This document shows, piece after piece, positions 26,907 through 35,987 of a stretch of DNA of 64,000 nucleotides; positions within the stretch are counted from its first letter, which is position 1, and the number at the start of each line of letters is the position of its first letter. Where the stretch lies: positions 1,364,001 to 1,428,000 of the forward strand of contig NZ_AP023410.1 in assembly GCF_000193495.2 (NCBI RefSeq). The letters run 5' to 3'. The position numbers and the translations under genes are program-made. This DNA comes from Acetobacter aceti NBRC 14818 (GTDB lineage Bacteria; Pseudomonadota; Alphaproteobacteria; Acetobacterales; Acetobacteraceae). Under the pieces are notes generated by a model. That model was not told the DNA's origin. It saw only the letters and a program-made list of their open reading frames with translations, and did not search any database.

Positions 26907-27404
26907 ATGGCCCTGCGTCAGATTGTGATGTTCCCAGATCAGAGGCTGCGTCTCGTCGCCGACTCCGTCACCTATTTCGACGAGACGCTTCGGTCTCTGG
27001 CCACGGACCTTCTCGACACCATGCGGGCCGCGCCCGGAATAGGAATCACCGCTCCCCATATCGGTGTTGCGCAACGTGTTGTCGTGCTGGAACTCCCGGA
27101 TGCGCCGGGGCCGCAAACCTACATCAATCCGGAGATTATCGAGGCTTCCAAGGAAACAATCCGTCTGGATGAAGGCAGTATCTCCATGCCCGGCGTCACC
27201 GGCACGGTCGAACGGTCAGCCCGTGTTCGTGTGCGCTATCAGGATCTCGAAGGGACTGAGCACGTCGAAGAAGCTGAAGGACTGCGTGCTGCCTGTCATC
27301 AGCATGAGATCGACCAGCTGAACGGCCTGTTCTGGACCCAGCGGCTGTCCCCTTTAAGACGTGGAAAAGTCATGGCCCAGTTCGAGAAACTCCGTCGCCG
27401 GTAA
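26907..27404 (+). CDS. Peptide-deformylase-like protein with altered metal site
   Basis: A 165-residue member of the peptide deformylase fold, which normally removes the N-formyl group of new proteins using Fe2+ held by one Cys and two His. All three motifs are changed here. Motif 1 is GIGITAPH (normally GxGxAAxQ), motif 2 is EGSIS (normally EGCLS, so Cys is now Ser91) and motif 3 is HEIDQ (normally HExDH, so the second His is Gln137). Only His133 and Glu134 remain. Deformylase activity is therefore doubtful. The frame is otherwise intact, with GGAGG 5 nt before ATG 26907, so it is a kept gene and not a decayed one. The true def gene is presumably elsewhere. Confidence 0.88.
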   Translation: MALRQIVMFPDQRLRLVADSVTYFDETLRSLATDLLDTMRAAPGIGITAPHIGVAQRVVVLELPDAPGPQTYINPEIIEASKETIRLDEGSISMPGVTGTVERSARVRVRYQDLEGTEHVEEAEGLRAACHQHEIDQLNGLFWTQRLSPLRRGKVMAQFEKLRRR

Positions 27405-27640
27405 TTTCCCCGCTTCTCTCCGCGACAGAAGACATCAGTTCCGAGACCATTCGTTACGCCCTTTCCGCCTCTCACCTGATAGAGCTGTCAGTCACGGGAT
27501 GACATTTCCCCGATCCCTCTTGTCAGGTGACACTTCATGCGTTTCAGGCAGTTCCCGACAGGAGACATGTCTTCTGTCAGGCCGTGGACGCACATTTTGA
27601 ATGCGCGGACGGCAGACGACCTCGGGCTCTTTTCTCCTTC

Positions 27641-28585
27641 ATGACATCCATTACTGTGCCCACCGGCAGAGATCGCATTGGCGGTTATCTGACCGGGCTG
27701 GCGTTCAACGGCAGCGTAGGGCTGATGCGTCTTCTCGGTATAGGACTGTCGTCCGGCATCGGTGGCTTTCTCGCAGGAACCATTGGTCCGCTTCTACCTG
27801 TCTCGCGAGTTGCCAGAGGCAATCTTACCCTCGCCTTCCCCCACATGGACACAAAACAGCAGAAGAGAATTGTCCGGGGCGCTTGGAATAATCTTGGGCG
27901 CGTGGTCGGGGAGTTTTCCCATCTCAAAAAGATGGAATGCACTCTGGTGGGACCGGGCTGGGAGATTTCAGGACAGGAACATATCGAGGCTGCGCGGAAA
28001 AACGGTCTGCCGCCCCTGTTCTTCTCGGCCCATCTGGGCAACTGGGAAATGATTCTGCCCATCGCTGGCGCATTGGGTCTGCCTGTCGGCGGTGTTTACC
28101 GGGCGTCATCAAATCCGGTGATCGAACGTCTGATCCAGCGGCTTCGCAGCGAGGCAGGGCACGGAACGCGAATGTTCCCCAAGGGAGCACGTGGTGCGAG
28201 AGACATCATCGGCCATCTGAGCGCTGGCGGCACGTTGGGACTGCTGGTGGACCAGAAGATGAATGACGGTATCGCCGTTCCCTTCTTCGGACAGACAGCG
28301 TGGACGGCCCCTGCCCTCGCCCAGCTAGCCGCACGCTTTAAGCGCAACATCGTGCCGATCCATGTCGTGCGGATCGGCAAGGCCCGGTTCCGGCTGGTGT
28401 GTGAGCCTGCCTTGGATTTTGCCACCACTGGCGAACGTACAGCCGATCAGTTGTCGATCATGAAGGCCGTGAACGCACATCTTGAAGGCTGGATCAAAGC
28501 AGAGCCTGAGCAATGGCTGTGGTTCCATCGGCGATGGCCGAAAACGGTGGTGAGTTCGACGGTGCATGAGGAGATGGCTGCGTAG
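27641..28585 (+). CDS. Lysophospholipid/lipid A acyltransferase, LpxL (HtrB) family
   Basis: A 314-residue inner-membrane acyltransferase of the LpxL/LpxM family, which adds secondary acyl chains to Kdo2-lipid A. The H(x)4D/E catalytic signature is HLGNWE, set in LFFSAHLGNWEMILPIAG. LLVDQKMNDGIAVPFFGQTA and GIAVPFFG-type loops and the end PEQWLWFHRRWPK are typical. The N-terminal region GGYLTGLAFNGSVGLMRLLG provides a membrane anchor. The start is uncertain: ATG 27641 fits the family start but has no good ribosome site, and the frame runs back to GTG 27527. The gene stands alone on this strand. Confidence 0.87.
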   Translation: MTSITVPTGRDRIGGYLTGLAFNGSVGLMRLLGIGLSSGIGGFLAGTIGPLLPVSRVARGNLTLAFPHMDTKQQKRIVRGAWNNLGRVVGEFSHLKKMECTLVGPGWEISGQEHIEAARKNGLPPLFFSAHLGNWEMILPIAGALGLPVGGVYRASSNPVIERLIQRLRSEAGHGTRMFPKGARGARDIIGHLSAGGTLGLLVDQKMNDGIAVPFFGQTAWTAPALAQLAARFKRNIVPIHVVRIGKARFRLVCEPALDFATTGERTADQLSIMKAVNAHLEGWIKAEPEQWLWFHRRWPKTVVSSTVHEEMAA

Positions 28586-28696
28586 ACGCGCTTTTTCATG
28601 CGGCGCAAAGGTCGTTCATCGGACTGAAATGAAGCGCCTCTTTGTTCGCTCTTTTCAGGTCCTTCGGAAAGATTCTGGGACGAGAAACGGCCTCGT

Positions 28697-29437
28697 TCAC
28701 CCGGTCCGGCGTGCGCCGATCAGAAACTCGCGGTTACCTTCCGGACCGGTAATCGGGCTGGCTTCCACGCCCAGCACTTCCCAGCCCGGCAGCGTCTTCC
28801 ACCAGTCGGAAATCATGGCGCAGACCTGCTCATGAATAGCAGGATCGCGAACGACGCCTTTCGCCCCCACATGCTCACGTCCGGCCTCGAACTGGGGCTT
28901 GATGAGCGCAACAGCCCACGCATCCGGTGTGGTGAGTGACAGCGCGGCAGGTAGCACCGTGCGCAGACCGATAAAGCTGGCGTCACACACCACTGCCCCA
29001 ATGGGATCGGGGATAAGCGTGGCGTCCAGCGCCCGGGCATTCTGCTTTTCCATTACCACGACACGCGGATCGGAGCGCAGCTTCCACGCTAACTGGCCAT
29101 GCCCGACATCGACGGCATAGACCTTGCTCGCACCATTGGTCAGCAGGACATCGGTAAAGCCGCCAGTAGACGCCCCTACATCCAGACCGATCCGACCTTC
29201 AGCAGAAAAACCGAAAAATGGCAGTGCATGGGAGAGCTTCAGGCCACCCCGTGAAACCCACGGATGATCCTGCCCCTTGAGCGCCAGAGGAGCATCTTCG
29301 GCAATCTGGTCGCCAGCCTTCGCTATACGACGGTCACTTGTATAGACAAGCCCCGCCATGATGAGGGCCTGCGCCTTCGTGCGGCTTTCGACCAGTCCCC
29401 GATCAACAAGGAGCTGGTCTACGCGGCGCTTCGCCAT
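28697..29437 (-). CDS. tlyA: TlyA-family rRNA 2'-O-methyltransferase
   Basis: A 246-residue methyltransferase of the TlyA (hemolysin-like) family, which methylates ribose of cytidines in 16S and 23S rRNA in actinobacteria. Residues 1-60 are an S4 RNA-binding domain (RRVDQLLVDRGLVESRTKAQ). The catalytic domain has WVSRGGLKLSHAL, the SAM motif LDVGASTGGFTDVLL, VCDASFIGLRTVL and LIKPQFEAGRE. It follows dxs after 3 nt and ends the xseB-ispA-dxs-tlyA operon, an order seen widely in alphaproteobacteria. Confidence 0.92.
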   Translation of the reverse strand: MAKRRVDQLLVDRGLVESRTKAQALIMAGLVYTSDRRIAKAGDQIAEDAPLALKGQDHPWVSRGGLKLSHALPFFGFSAEGRIGLDVGASTGGFTDVLLTNGASKVYAVDVGHGQLAWKLRSDPRVVVMEKQNARALDATLIPDPIGAVVCDASFIGLRTVLPAALSLTTPDAWAVALIKPQFEAGREHVGAKGVVRDPAIHEQVCAMISDWWKTLPGWEVLGVEASPITGPEGNREFLIGARRTG

Positions 29438-29440
29438 AAA

Positions 29441-31423
29441 TCAGGCGATCTGTTCGCTCGCACTCACCCCCAGCGCATTGAGCGCTGTTTTGACGATATA
29501 TGGGGCGTTGAGGTGTGCGACGTTGTATTGCTCGAACTGGCTGTCATGGTCGATGAACATATCCGGGAGCGTCATGGTGCGCAGACGGACGTTGTCGAGC
29601 AGGCCGGTCTTTGAAAGATGCTGGGCCACAAACGATCCGAACCCTCCGACCGAGCCTTCCTCGATGGTGATCAGAACGGCGTGGTCGCGGGCAAGTTGCT
29701 CGACAAGCTGCGTATCCAGCGGCTTGGCGAAGCGGGCGTCGGCGACTGTCGGCGGCAGGCCGTGCGCAGCCAGCTGGTCGGCGGCCTTGAGCACTTCCTG
29801 CAGGCGCGGACCGAGCGACAGGATGGCGATGCCACCCTTCTCGCGGCCGGACTGCTGGCCCATCTCGCGGACGATGCGACCCTTGCCGATCTGGATGATC
29901 TCGCCCTTCGCGGGCAGCTCCAGACCGTAGGTGTTGCCACGCGGATAGCGCAGGGCGATCGGGCCTTCATCGAACTCGCAGGCCGTGGCCGTCATGTTCA
30001 GCAGCTCGATCTCGTCGGACGGCGCCATGATGGTCATGCCCGGCAGGCAGCCCAGATAGGCGATGTCGAACGAACCCGCATGCGTCGCGCCGTCTGCGCC
30101 AACCAGACCGGCGCGGTCGATGGCGAAGCGGACCGGCAGCTTCTGCAGCACCACATCATGCATGACCTGATCGTAGGCGCGCTGCAGGAAGGTGGAGTAG
30201 ATCGCGCAGAACGGCCGCAGCCCTTCCGTCGCCATACCGGCAGCGAAGGTGACGGCGTGCTGTTCGGCGATGCCGACATCGAAGAACCGGTCGGGGAATT
30301 TGGTGGCGAACTTGTCGAGACCCGTGCCGGACGGCATGGCGGCGGTGATCGCGGCGATGCGGTTGTCCGTGGAGGCGCGGTCGATCAGTTCGCGGGCGAA
30401 GATGTTGGTCCAGGACGGCGGTCCCGGAGGCGCCTTCTTCTGCTCGCCGGTGACGACGTTGAACTTCGCCACGGCGTGATACTTGTCGCCCGCGGCCTCG
30501 GCCGGCTTGTAGCCATGACCCTTCTCGGTGATGACATGCAGCAGGATCGGGCCCTGATCCGTGTCGCGCAGGTTGCGCAGGATCGGCACCAGCTGGGTCA
30601 TATCGTGGCCATCGACGGGGCCGACATAATAGAAGCCAAGTTCCTCGAACAGCGTGCCGCCGGTGATCATGCCGCGGGCATATTCCTCGGCCTTCTTGGC
30701 GGTGCGTTCCAGACGGTTGGGCAGTTTCTTCACGAACTTCCCGGCGAGGTCACGCAGGCCCATGAACTGGCGCGAGGACATCAGGCGGGAGAGGTAGTTC
30801 GACATCGAACCGACCGGCGGCGCGATGGACATCTCGTTGTCGTTGAGGATGACGATCAGCCGTTCCGCACCCTCACCGGCGACGGCGGCGTTGTTCATCG
30901 CCTCATAGGCCATGCCAGCGGAAATCGAGCCGTCGCCGATCACCGCGATGACATTGCGCTCGCGGTAGGACGGGTCTTCCTCGGCGCGCAGATGGTGCGC
31001 AACCGCCATGCCGAGGCCGGCGGAAATGGAGGTGGAGGAGTGGGCCGCGCCGAACGGGTCGTATTCGCTCTCGGAGCGGCGGGTGAAGCCCGACAGGCCG
31101 CCCGGCTGGCGCAGGGTGCGAATACGGTCACGGCGTCCGGTGATGATCTTGTGTGGATAGGCCTGATGGCCCACGTCCCAGATCAACCGGTCGTCGGGGG
31201 TGTCGAACACGGCGTGGATTGCGACCGTCAGTTCCACCACGCCCAGCGAGGCACCGAGGTGGCCGCCTGTCGTGGAGACCGTCTCGACCGTTTCGGAGCG
31301 CAGCTCGTCCGCGACCTGCTTCAGCTGGTCAATCGACAGGTTCCGAAGGTCAACAGGGTGCGAAACACGATCCAGCAACGGAAAGCGCCCACGCGTGGGG
31401 ATGGGTCCTGACGTATCGCTCAT
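29441..31423 (-). CDS. dxs: 1-deoxy-D-xylulose-5-phosphate synthase
   Basis: A 660-residue thiamine-diphosphate enzyme that condenses pyruvate and glyceraldehyde 3-phosphate, the first step of the non-mevalonate isoprenoid pathway. The ThDP motif is intact: [19 protein letters not shown] followed by [29 protein letters not shown] and FVEQ-type Pyr-domain residues ([17 protein letters not shown], with the catalytic Glu) are present, and [18 protein letters not shown] marks the C-terminal part. It lies 5 nt after ispA, which uses its downstream products, so the operon groups isoprenoid genes. Confidence 0.97.
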   Translation of the reverse strand: MSDTSGPIPTRGRFPLLDRVSHPVDLRNLSIDQLKQVADELRSETVETVSTTGGHLGASLGVVELTVAIHAVFDTPDDRLIWDVGHQAYPHKIITGRRDRIRTLRQPGGLSGFTRRSESEYDPFGAAHSSTSISAGLGMAVAHHLRAEEDPSYRERNVIAVIGDGSISAGMAYEAMNNAAVAGEGAERLIVILNDNEMSIAPPVGSMSNYLSRLMSSRQFMGLRDLAGKFVKKLPNRLERTAKKAEEYARGMITGGTLFEELGFYYVGPVDGHDMTQLVPILRNLRDTDQGPILLHVITEKGHGYKPAEAAGDKYHAVAKFNVVTGEQKKAPPGPPSWTNIFARELIDRASTDNRIAAITAAMPSGTGLDKFATKFPDRFFDVGIAEQHAVTFAAGMATEGLRPFCAIYSTFLQRAYDQVMHDVVLQKLPVRFAIDRAGLVGADGATHAGSFDIAYLGCLPGMTIMAPSDEIELLNMTATACEFDEGPIALRYPRGNTYGLELPAKGEIIQIGKGRIVREMGQQSGREKGGIAILSLGPRLQEVLKAADQLAAHGLPPTVADARFAKPLDTQLVEQLARDHAVLITIEEGSVGGFGSFVAQHLSKTGLLDNVRLRTMTLPDMFIDHDSQFEQYNVAHLNAPYIVKTALNALGVSASEQIA

Positions 31424-31428
31424 GGCTC

Positions 31429-32370
31429 TCAGCTCCTGCGCTCTACGACGTAACGCGCAAGGTCGCGCAGCCGATCAGCTTTCTCTCCAAAAATATCAAG
31501 GGCATGGCAGGCGCGCTCGGCCAGCTTCTCGGCTTCCTTGCGTGCACCATCGATACCCAGCAGCGCCACGAAGGTGGACTTTTCGGCAGCCTGATCCTTG
31601 CCAGCCGTCTTGCCGAGTTCTTCCTCGGTCGCTGTCGCATCCAGAACATCATCTGCAATCTGGAAGGCCGCGCCGATATCGCGACCGTAATTGGCGATAC
31701 GCTCACGCTGTTCCGGATTCGCACCCCCCAGAATCGCGCCCGCCTCTGCCGAGTAGCGAATCAGGCAACCCGTCTTCAGGGCATGCAGATGGCTGACTTC
31801 CTTGAGGGAAAGAGCGCGACCCTCGCCTTCCATGTCGATCATCTGACCGCCGACCATGCCCTGAGCGCCGGAAGCCTGCGCCAGAGCGAGCACCAGCTGG
31901 ATACGGACAGATGCATCCGGGTGGGTCTCAGTCTCGGCCAAAACCTCGAAGGCGCGCGTCTGGAGGGCGTCACCGGCAAGGATGGCTGTCGCCTCATCGA
32001 ATTTGCGGTGGGTGGACGGCTGGCCACGGCGGAGATCGTCGTCGTCCATCGCGGGCAGGTCATCGTGAACGAGAGAGTAGGCATGCAGCATCTCGACTGA
32101 GGCCGCTGCGCGATATGCCCCTTCTTCGCCACCCTGTCCCGTGAACATGGATGCCACTTCGGCCACAAGATAGCCGCGCAGGCGCTTGCCGCCGCCGAGT
32201 GTTGCGTAACGCATGGCGTCGATCACGCGGGCCTCTGGCCCGTCCACACGGGGAATCAGCCGGTCAAGCATCCCCTCCACGGCTGCGGCACGTTGCTTGA
32301 GGGATGTGCTCAGCGCTTCGGATGACGTGCTGGAAGAAGCGGGGCTTTGGCTTGCACCGGGGTTGGTCAT
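31429..32370 (-). CDS. ispA: Farnesyl diphosphate synthase
   Basis: A ~313-residue all-helical prenyltransferase that builds farnesyl diphosphate from IPP and DMAPP/GPP. The first Asp-rich motif is [15 protein letters not shown], with the two extra residues of the bacterial type, and the second is [27 protein letters not shown] and the pair [13 protein letters not shown] also fit. ATG 32370 is chosen; a TTG four codons upstream would overlap the xseB stop. It feeds hopanoid and quinone synthesis. It sits between xseB and dxs in one operon. Confidence 0.95.
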   Translation of the reverse strand: MTNPGASQSPASSSTSSEALSTSLKQRAAAVEGMLDRLIPRVDGPEARVIDAMRYATLGGGKRLRGYLVAEVASMFTGQGGEEGAYRAAASVEMLHAYSLVHDDLPAMDDDDLRRGQPSTHRKFDEATAILAGDALQTRAFEVLAETETHPDASVRIQLVLALAQASGAQGMVGGQMIDMEGEGRALSLKEVSHLHALKTGCLIRYSAEAGAILGGANPEQRERIANYGRDIGAAFQIADDVLDATATEEELGKTAGKDQAAEKSTFVALLGIDGARKEAEKLAERACHALDIFGEKADRLRDLARYVVERRS

Positions 32371-32378
32371 GACGAACT

Positions 32379-32609
32379 TCAATCCACGTTCTTGGCGTCA
32401 AGTGAGCCATCAGCCCGTTTGACGATAGCCTGCACGCGCTCTTCGGCCTCGCGCAGTTTACTTTCACAGTGAGCACGCAGTGCCGCACCGCGTTCATAGG
32501 ATGTGATGGCCTCTTCAAGCTTGAGCTGTCCGCCTTCAAGACTGCGAACGATCCGCTCAAGTTCGGTGAGGGCGTCCTCGAAGGACAGGGAATTCGTATC
32601 GCCCGTCAT
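32379..32609 (-). CDS. xseB: Exodeoxyribonuclease VII small subunit
   Basis: A ~76-residue two-helix protein that associates in several copies with XseA to degrade single-stranded DNA. The family block LSFEDALTELERIVRSLEGG is followed by LKLEEAITSYERGAAL and CESKLREAEERVQAI. ATG 32609 has GAGG 12 nt upstream; in-frame ATG 32621 and TTG 32627 are alternatives. It is the first gene of the xseB-ispA-dxs-tlyA operon, an order conserved in many proteobacteria. Confidence 0.93.
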   Translation of the reverse strand: MTGDTNSLSFEDALTELERIVRSLEGGQLKLEEAITSYERGAALRAHCESKLREAEERVQAIVKRADGSLDAKNVD

Positions 32610-32765
32610 GTCAAATAGCATCCTCAATGGGTCATCAAGCCGCTGCCCTTACCCCGCAGACACGCCGATGCCAAGACCGAAGGTGATATTCTGAGGCTAC
32701 TTTTCCCTGCGAAATGGACGATTTTGCGACAGATGTCGCCTGTTCGCATCAGCTTCGCCAGCCGT

Positions 32766-33005
32766 TCAGGCGGGTTCATCGCTCTTTTTACGGATCACGA
32801 AAGACAGCACACCCGCCTCTTCTCCGAACGCGACAAGTGCGTGTCCCGTCTCCCGGCAGAAGCTGCGAAAATCGGCTGAAGAGGCACGGTCGGTCGCCAG
32901 CACGCGCAGATGGTCCCCGGCGACAAGCCCACGCAGGGCCTTGTTGGCTTTCAGGACAGGCAACGGACAGGAGAGACCTCTCACATCCAGAAGAGTCTCA
33001 CTCAT
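32766..33005 (-). CDS. TusA-family sulfur carrier protein
   Basis: A 79-residue protein with the TusA/SirA fold. The sulfur-carrying Cys is in the CPxP motif of DVRGLSCPLPVLKANKAL, and LVAGDHLRVLATDRAS follows the family pattern. TusA proteins receive sulfur from cysteine desulfurases for tRNA thiolation and molybdenum cofactor. The gene stands alone, 156 nt upstream of xseB. A cysteine desulfurase gene (sufS) lies about 6 kb away, but no direct link is implied. Confidence 0.9.
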   Translation of the reverse strand: MSETLLDVRGLSCPLPVLKANKALRGLVAGDHLRVLATDRASSADFRSFCRETGHALVAFGEEAGVLSFVIRKKSDEPA

Positions 33006-33296
33006 GTTTTCTCTCCCTGACTTTCAGCAACGACCCAAGGCTGCATGACGGCAGCACTCCAGGCCATTTTTTGTCCGGCACCCATTGGACAGTAGCAACA
33101 TTGCCCGGCGCTTCGGGAGATCAGCTTACGTGACACCATGGGGCAGGCTCACCAGAAAACGGTCAGACCTTTTGTGGCCATATGTATTCAAGCTTGGATT
33201 CGACCACCGCCTGACCCAGATAAATAAACCAAACGTCTTAGCCTGATAGCCTGACTTTACCTGCAGGTCGTCAGAAGATCTGGCAACGGGACAGGG

Positions 33297-33914
33297 TTAA
33301 AGACGAAGCACTTCATCTTTTCTGACCCACGGAAAACTCACGATATCGTTCAGCAGGATAAGCCGCTCTACATCCCTGCCTGGCAACGTCTGCAATCCTG
33401 CCAGCCTTGAGTCCACAAGACGCGGCCTGTCGAGTTCAATCACGCCCGGATTACGAAACTCGGTGATCGCCAGACCTATATTTCGCAGCAAAGGGTCATC
33501 CGTCGCTTCTGGCGGAGCGTCACAGGTCAGCATTTCCCATTCAAAAACGGCATCCCGATCACACATAACCGCGGAGATTTCATCCTCGGCTCCCGGCTGA
33601 AAACTCATGAACTTGCTCGAGACAGGATTCCGCAAGGCCAGCTTGCCCTCGTCCTGAGGGACAACCTGCCAGGCCAGTACAGTCGCAACCCTTGGATCAT
33701 ACTGCGCAGTCAAGGGCAGAAAACGCGATGGTACCGTGAAGAACACGTAATCAGGGATCGAAGAAATTCCCAGCGCCACAACGGGAACGTGGAAAGGGGA
33801 ATCCTCCAGCAGGCGAGTATGCTCAAGCCGACCACTGCCCGTGTGGGCAACAAAAGTCGTGCCGAAATGCGTCGAAAAGGACAGCCGGGAGACAACAGGG
33901 AAATCGGAGTTCAT
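33297..33914 (-). CDS. Uncharacterised protein coupled to a glycosyltransferase (beta-trefoil-like segment)
   Basis: A 205-residue protein without signal peptide or membrane helix. The middle segment, KLALRNPVSSKFMSFQPG followed by VMCDRDAVFEWEMLTC, resembles a beta-trefoil repeat of fascin-like domains, in which a strand with 'LR...Y/F' is followed by 'RD...WE'; this is recognition by eye. The remaining parts show no known motif. Its ATG overlaps the stop of the upstream glycosyltransferase gene by 4 nt (ATGA), so the two proteins are coupled and probably work on the same product, perhaps with a sugar-binding role here. Confidence 0.65.
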   Translation of the reverse strand: MNSDFPVVSRLSFSTHFGTTFVAHTGSGRLEHTRLLEDSPFHVPVVALGISSIPDYVFFTVPSRFLPLTAQYDPRVATVLAWQVVPQDEGKLALRNPVSSKFMSFQPGAEDEISAVMCDRDAVFEWEMLTCDAPPEATDDPLLRNIGLAITEFRNPGVIELDRPRLVDSRLAGLQTLPGRDVERLILLNDIVSFPWVRKDEVLRL

Positions 33915-34810
33915 TGTGCTACCCTCAGAATATTCCCTTCAGAACCCGCAGCAGTTGGATCAAACAGGCAGGAGAGCATCGTGTCGCTCAGACGGGATTG
34001 CAGTGAATAGAGAAAAGGAAGCATGGCATCGATCCGCTCCCTCGGCATGAAGTACGGGTGAACGTTGCGGTCGTAATCGACAAAGAGGCCTATTCCGCAA
34101 CGCGCCCGGCGGATATCGCTGCGTCGGCGGGATTTCTGCACAAAATGTTCTGCGCTCCGGATGACGTAGTGATTAATGACGGCACGGCTCCAGTCGGGCT
34201 CGGCGACTGTCCGATCATCATTCGCGACCTGCCACTCGACCGCCTCGCCATTGGGCGTGACGTAGCGACCTTCTACGGCAAAACGGTGCGGATTGATGTA
34301 ACGCGTCTCGGTCTTCTTGGGCCGGAAAAACGATTTCAGGCTATGGTTGAGGAAATAATCCTTCTCGGTATACATGGTGTAATTTTCGAAAACATTCGGG
34401 CTTGGCGGTTTTTCAACATGCCTGTTGCTGCCAAAGCACCTCCAGTTGATGGCAATGCCATCGATATCATCTGCATAGCGTGAGAGAAATGTGCTGACAG
34501 TCTCGCCATTCAGGATGTTGAGGTATTCATCGGCATCAAGAACAAGCAGCCAGTCAAATTCCGGACGAAACTCATCTATCGCCGCCATGTAAGTCTGTGC
34601 CTGTCGATGATTGAACCATTGCGCCTGCACGGCCCGACGAGGACGGATGTCAAAGACACCAGCGGCGGCATTGATGATCTCCCATGTACCGTCCGTCGAA
34701 TAGTCATCGTAGATGATGATGGAATTGAACCCCAGTGACAGATGCCAGGAGATCCACCACAAAATATCCTCAACTTCATTACGGACGAACAGAACAAGAC
34801 CACACTTCAC
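33911..34810 (-). CDS. Glycosyltransferase, GT2/GT92-like
   Basis: A 299-residue cytoplasmic glycosyltransferase. It begins CGLVLFVRNEVEDILWWISWH, then IIIYDDYSTDGTWEII, the pattern of GT-A enzymes of the GT2_4/GT92 group. The metal and nucleotide-sugar Asp residues are in LLVLDADEYLNI. INWRCFGSNRH and NHYVIRSAEHFVQKSRR, with the conserved Ser-x-x-x-Phe-x-x-K type ending, fit too. GTG 34810 is the start, with GAGGAAGAG upstream. The donor and acceptor are unknown. The operon partner downstream may bind the acceptor. Confidence 0.85.
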   Translation of the reverse strand: MKCGLVLFVRNEVEDILWWISWHLSLGFNSIIIYDDYSTDGTWEIINAAAGVFDIRPRRAVQAQWFNHRQAQTYMAAIDEFRPEFDWLLVLDADEYLNILNGETVSTFLSRYADDIDGIAINWRCFGSNRHVEKPPSPNVFENYTMYTEKDYFLNHSLKSFFRPKKTETRYINPHRFAVEGRYVTPNGEAVEWQVANDDRTVAEPDWSRAVINHYVIRSAEHFVQKSRRRSDIRRARCGIGLFVDYDRNVHPYFMPRERIDAMLPFLYSLQSRLSDTMLSCLFDPTAAGSEGNILRVAQ

Positions 34811-35057
34811 GCAACTCTTCCTCTCATTACGCCCCAGATCTTAACGCGTTTATATATCAAACATTTTTGAATAATAAAAACAAAGGCAACCTAACATATT
34901 TTATGAATAATTCCACAAATTTAGATGTTGGTTTATTTTCCGATTCTGGAAACAAACCTGTAACCTTTCAGCGTTCGGGGCTGGAGCCTGACTGCACTAT
35001 CTGCTTTGAAGTGATCAACAGATCGCTTCGCACGATACGCAGTAACGGATAGTCAGC

Positions 35058-35987
35058 ATGAACAGCATACGCCTTGGAATCGACCTGGGTGGCACCAAGA
35101 TCGAAGTCGTGGCCATGAACCCCACCGGCGATATCCTTCTGCGTGAACGCGTGCCGAATCCGGGATCATACGAACCGATGATGATCGCCATCCGGGATCT
35201 GCTGGATTCCACCACGGCCAAGCTCGGGCTGGATGAAAGCGGTCGCGGCGCACGTCTTCCTTTCGGAATCGGTATCCCCGGTTCGATCGACGACACGACC
35301 GGCCTGATCAAGAACGCCAACGCTACGTGGCTGAACACCATGCCGTTCGGTGTCGATCTCCCCAGAGTCACGGGCCGTCAGGTTCGGGTCGAAAATGACG
35401 CCAACTGCTTCGCCCTGTCTGAGGCCATCGACGGTGCGGCGAGCGGGCGCAACATCGTCTTTGGCATCATCATCGGCTCCGGTATGGGCGGAGGGCTGGT
35501 CGTAAACCGCAAACTCATCAGCGGCCATCACCACATCGCAGGTGAATGCGGGCATATTCCCCTTCCCTGGCCGCGTCTGGAAGAATTCCCGATGCCGCGT
35601 TGTTTCTGCGGAAACGAAGGGTGCCTTGAACGCTTCCTTTGCGGTCCAGCTCTGGCGGCAGCGTGGAAAGGCGAAGGCTCCCGCAGCGCGGAAGGTATTG
35701 AGGAAGCCGCAGCAGCCGGAGACCGTAAAGCGCAGGCAGCCCTTGATTCCTATGTGGATTATCTGGCTCGCGCCTGCGCACTGTTCATCAACCTTCTGGA
35801 CCCGGACGCCATCGTCTTCGGTGGCGGCGTATCCAACCTGAAAGCCACGCTTGCACGCGTGCCGGGGCTGCTCCCGCGCAATGTCATAACGCCTGTGTGC
35901 AAGACGGAACTGCTTGTCAACAAACATGGAGACAGTTCAGGTGTCCGGGGGGCTGCATGGCTTTGGGACATCGAGGATATCCGCTGA
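35058..35987 (+). CDS. ROK-family sugar kinase (fructokinase type)
   Basis: A 309-residue ROK-family kinase that phosphorylates a hexose with ATP, most likely fructose or glucose. The N-terminal phosphate loop is IRLGIDLGGTKIEVVA, and ENDANCFALSEA contains the catalytic Asp. The zinc-binding ROK signature is spread as AGECGHIPLP and RCFCGNEGCLERFLCGP. FGGGVSNL is the C-terminal nucleotide-binding block. The dinB gene starts within its last 31 nt. Fructokinase is the best guess because of the FPMPRCFCGNEGCLE form, but glucokinase or N-acetylhexosamine kinase cannot be excluded. Confidence 0.9.
   Translation: MNSIRLGIDLGGTKIEVVAMNPTGDILLRERVPNPGSYEPMMIAIRDLLDSTTAKLGLDESGRGARLPFGIGIPGSIDDTTGLIKNANATWLNTMPFGVDLPRVTGRQVRVENDANCFALSEAIDGAASGRNIVFGIIIGSGMGGGLVVNRKLISGHHHIAGECGHIPLPWPRLEEFPMPRCFCGNEGCLERFLCGPALAAAWKGEGSRSAEGIEEAAAAGDRKAQAALDSYVDYLARACALFINLLDPDAIVFGGGVSNLKATLARVPGLLPRNVITPVCKTELLVNKHGDSSGVRGAAWLWDIEDIR

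Noticed and set aside
29618..31411. 597-aa frame on the + strand antisense to dxs
   Set aside because: The opposite strand codes for a complete dxs with all motifs; long antisense frames are common in GC-rich genes.
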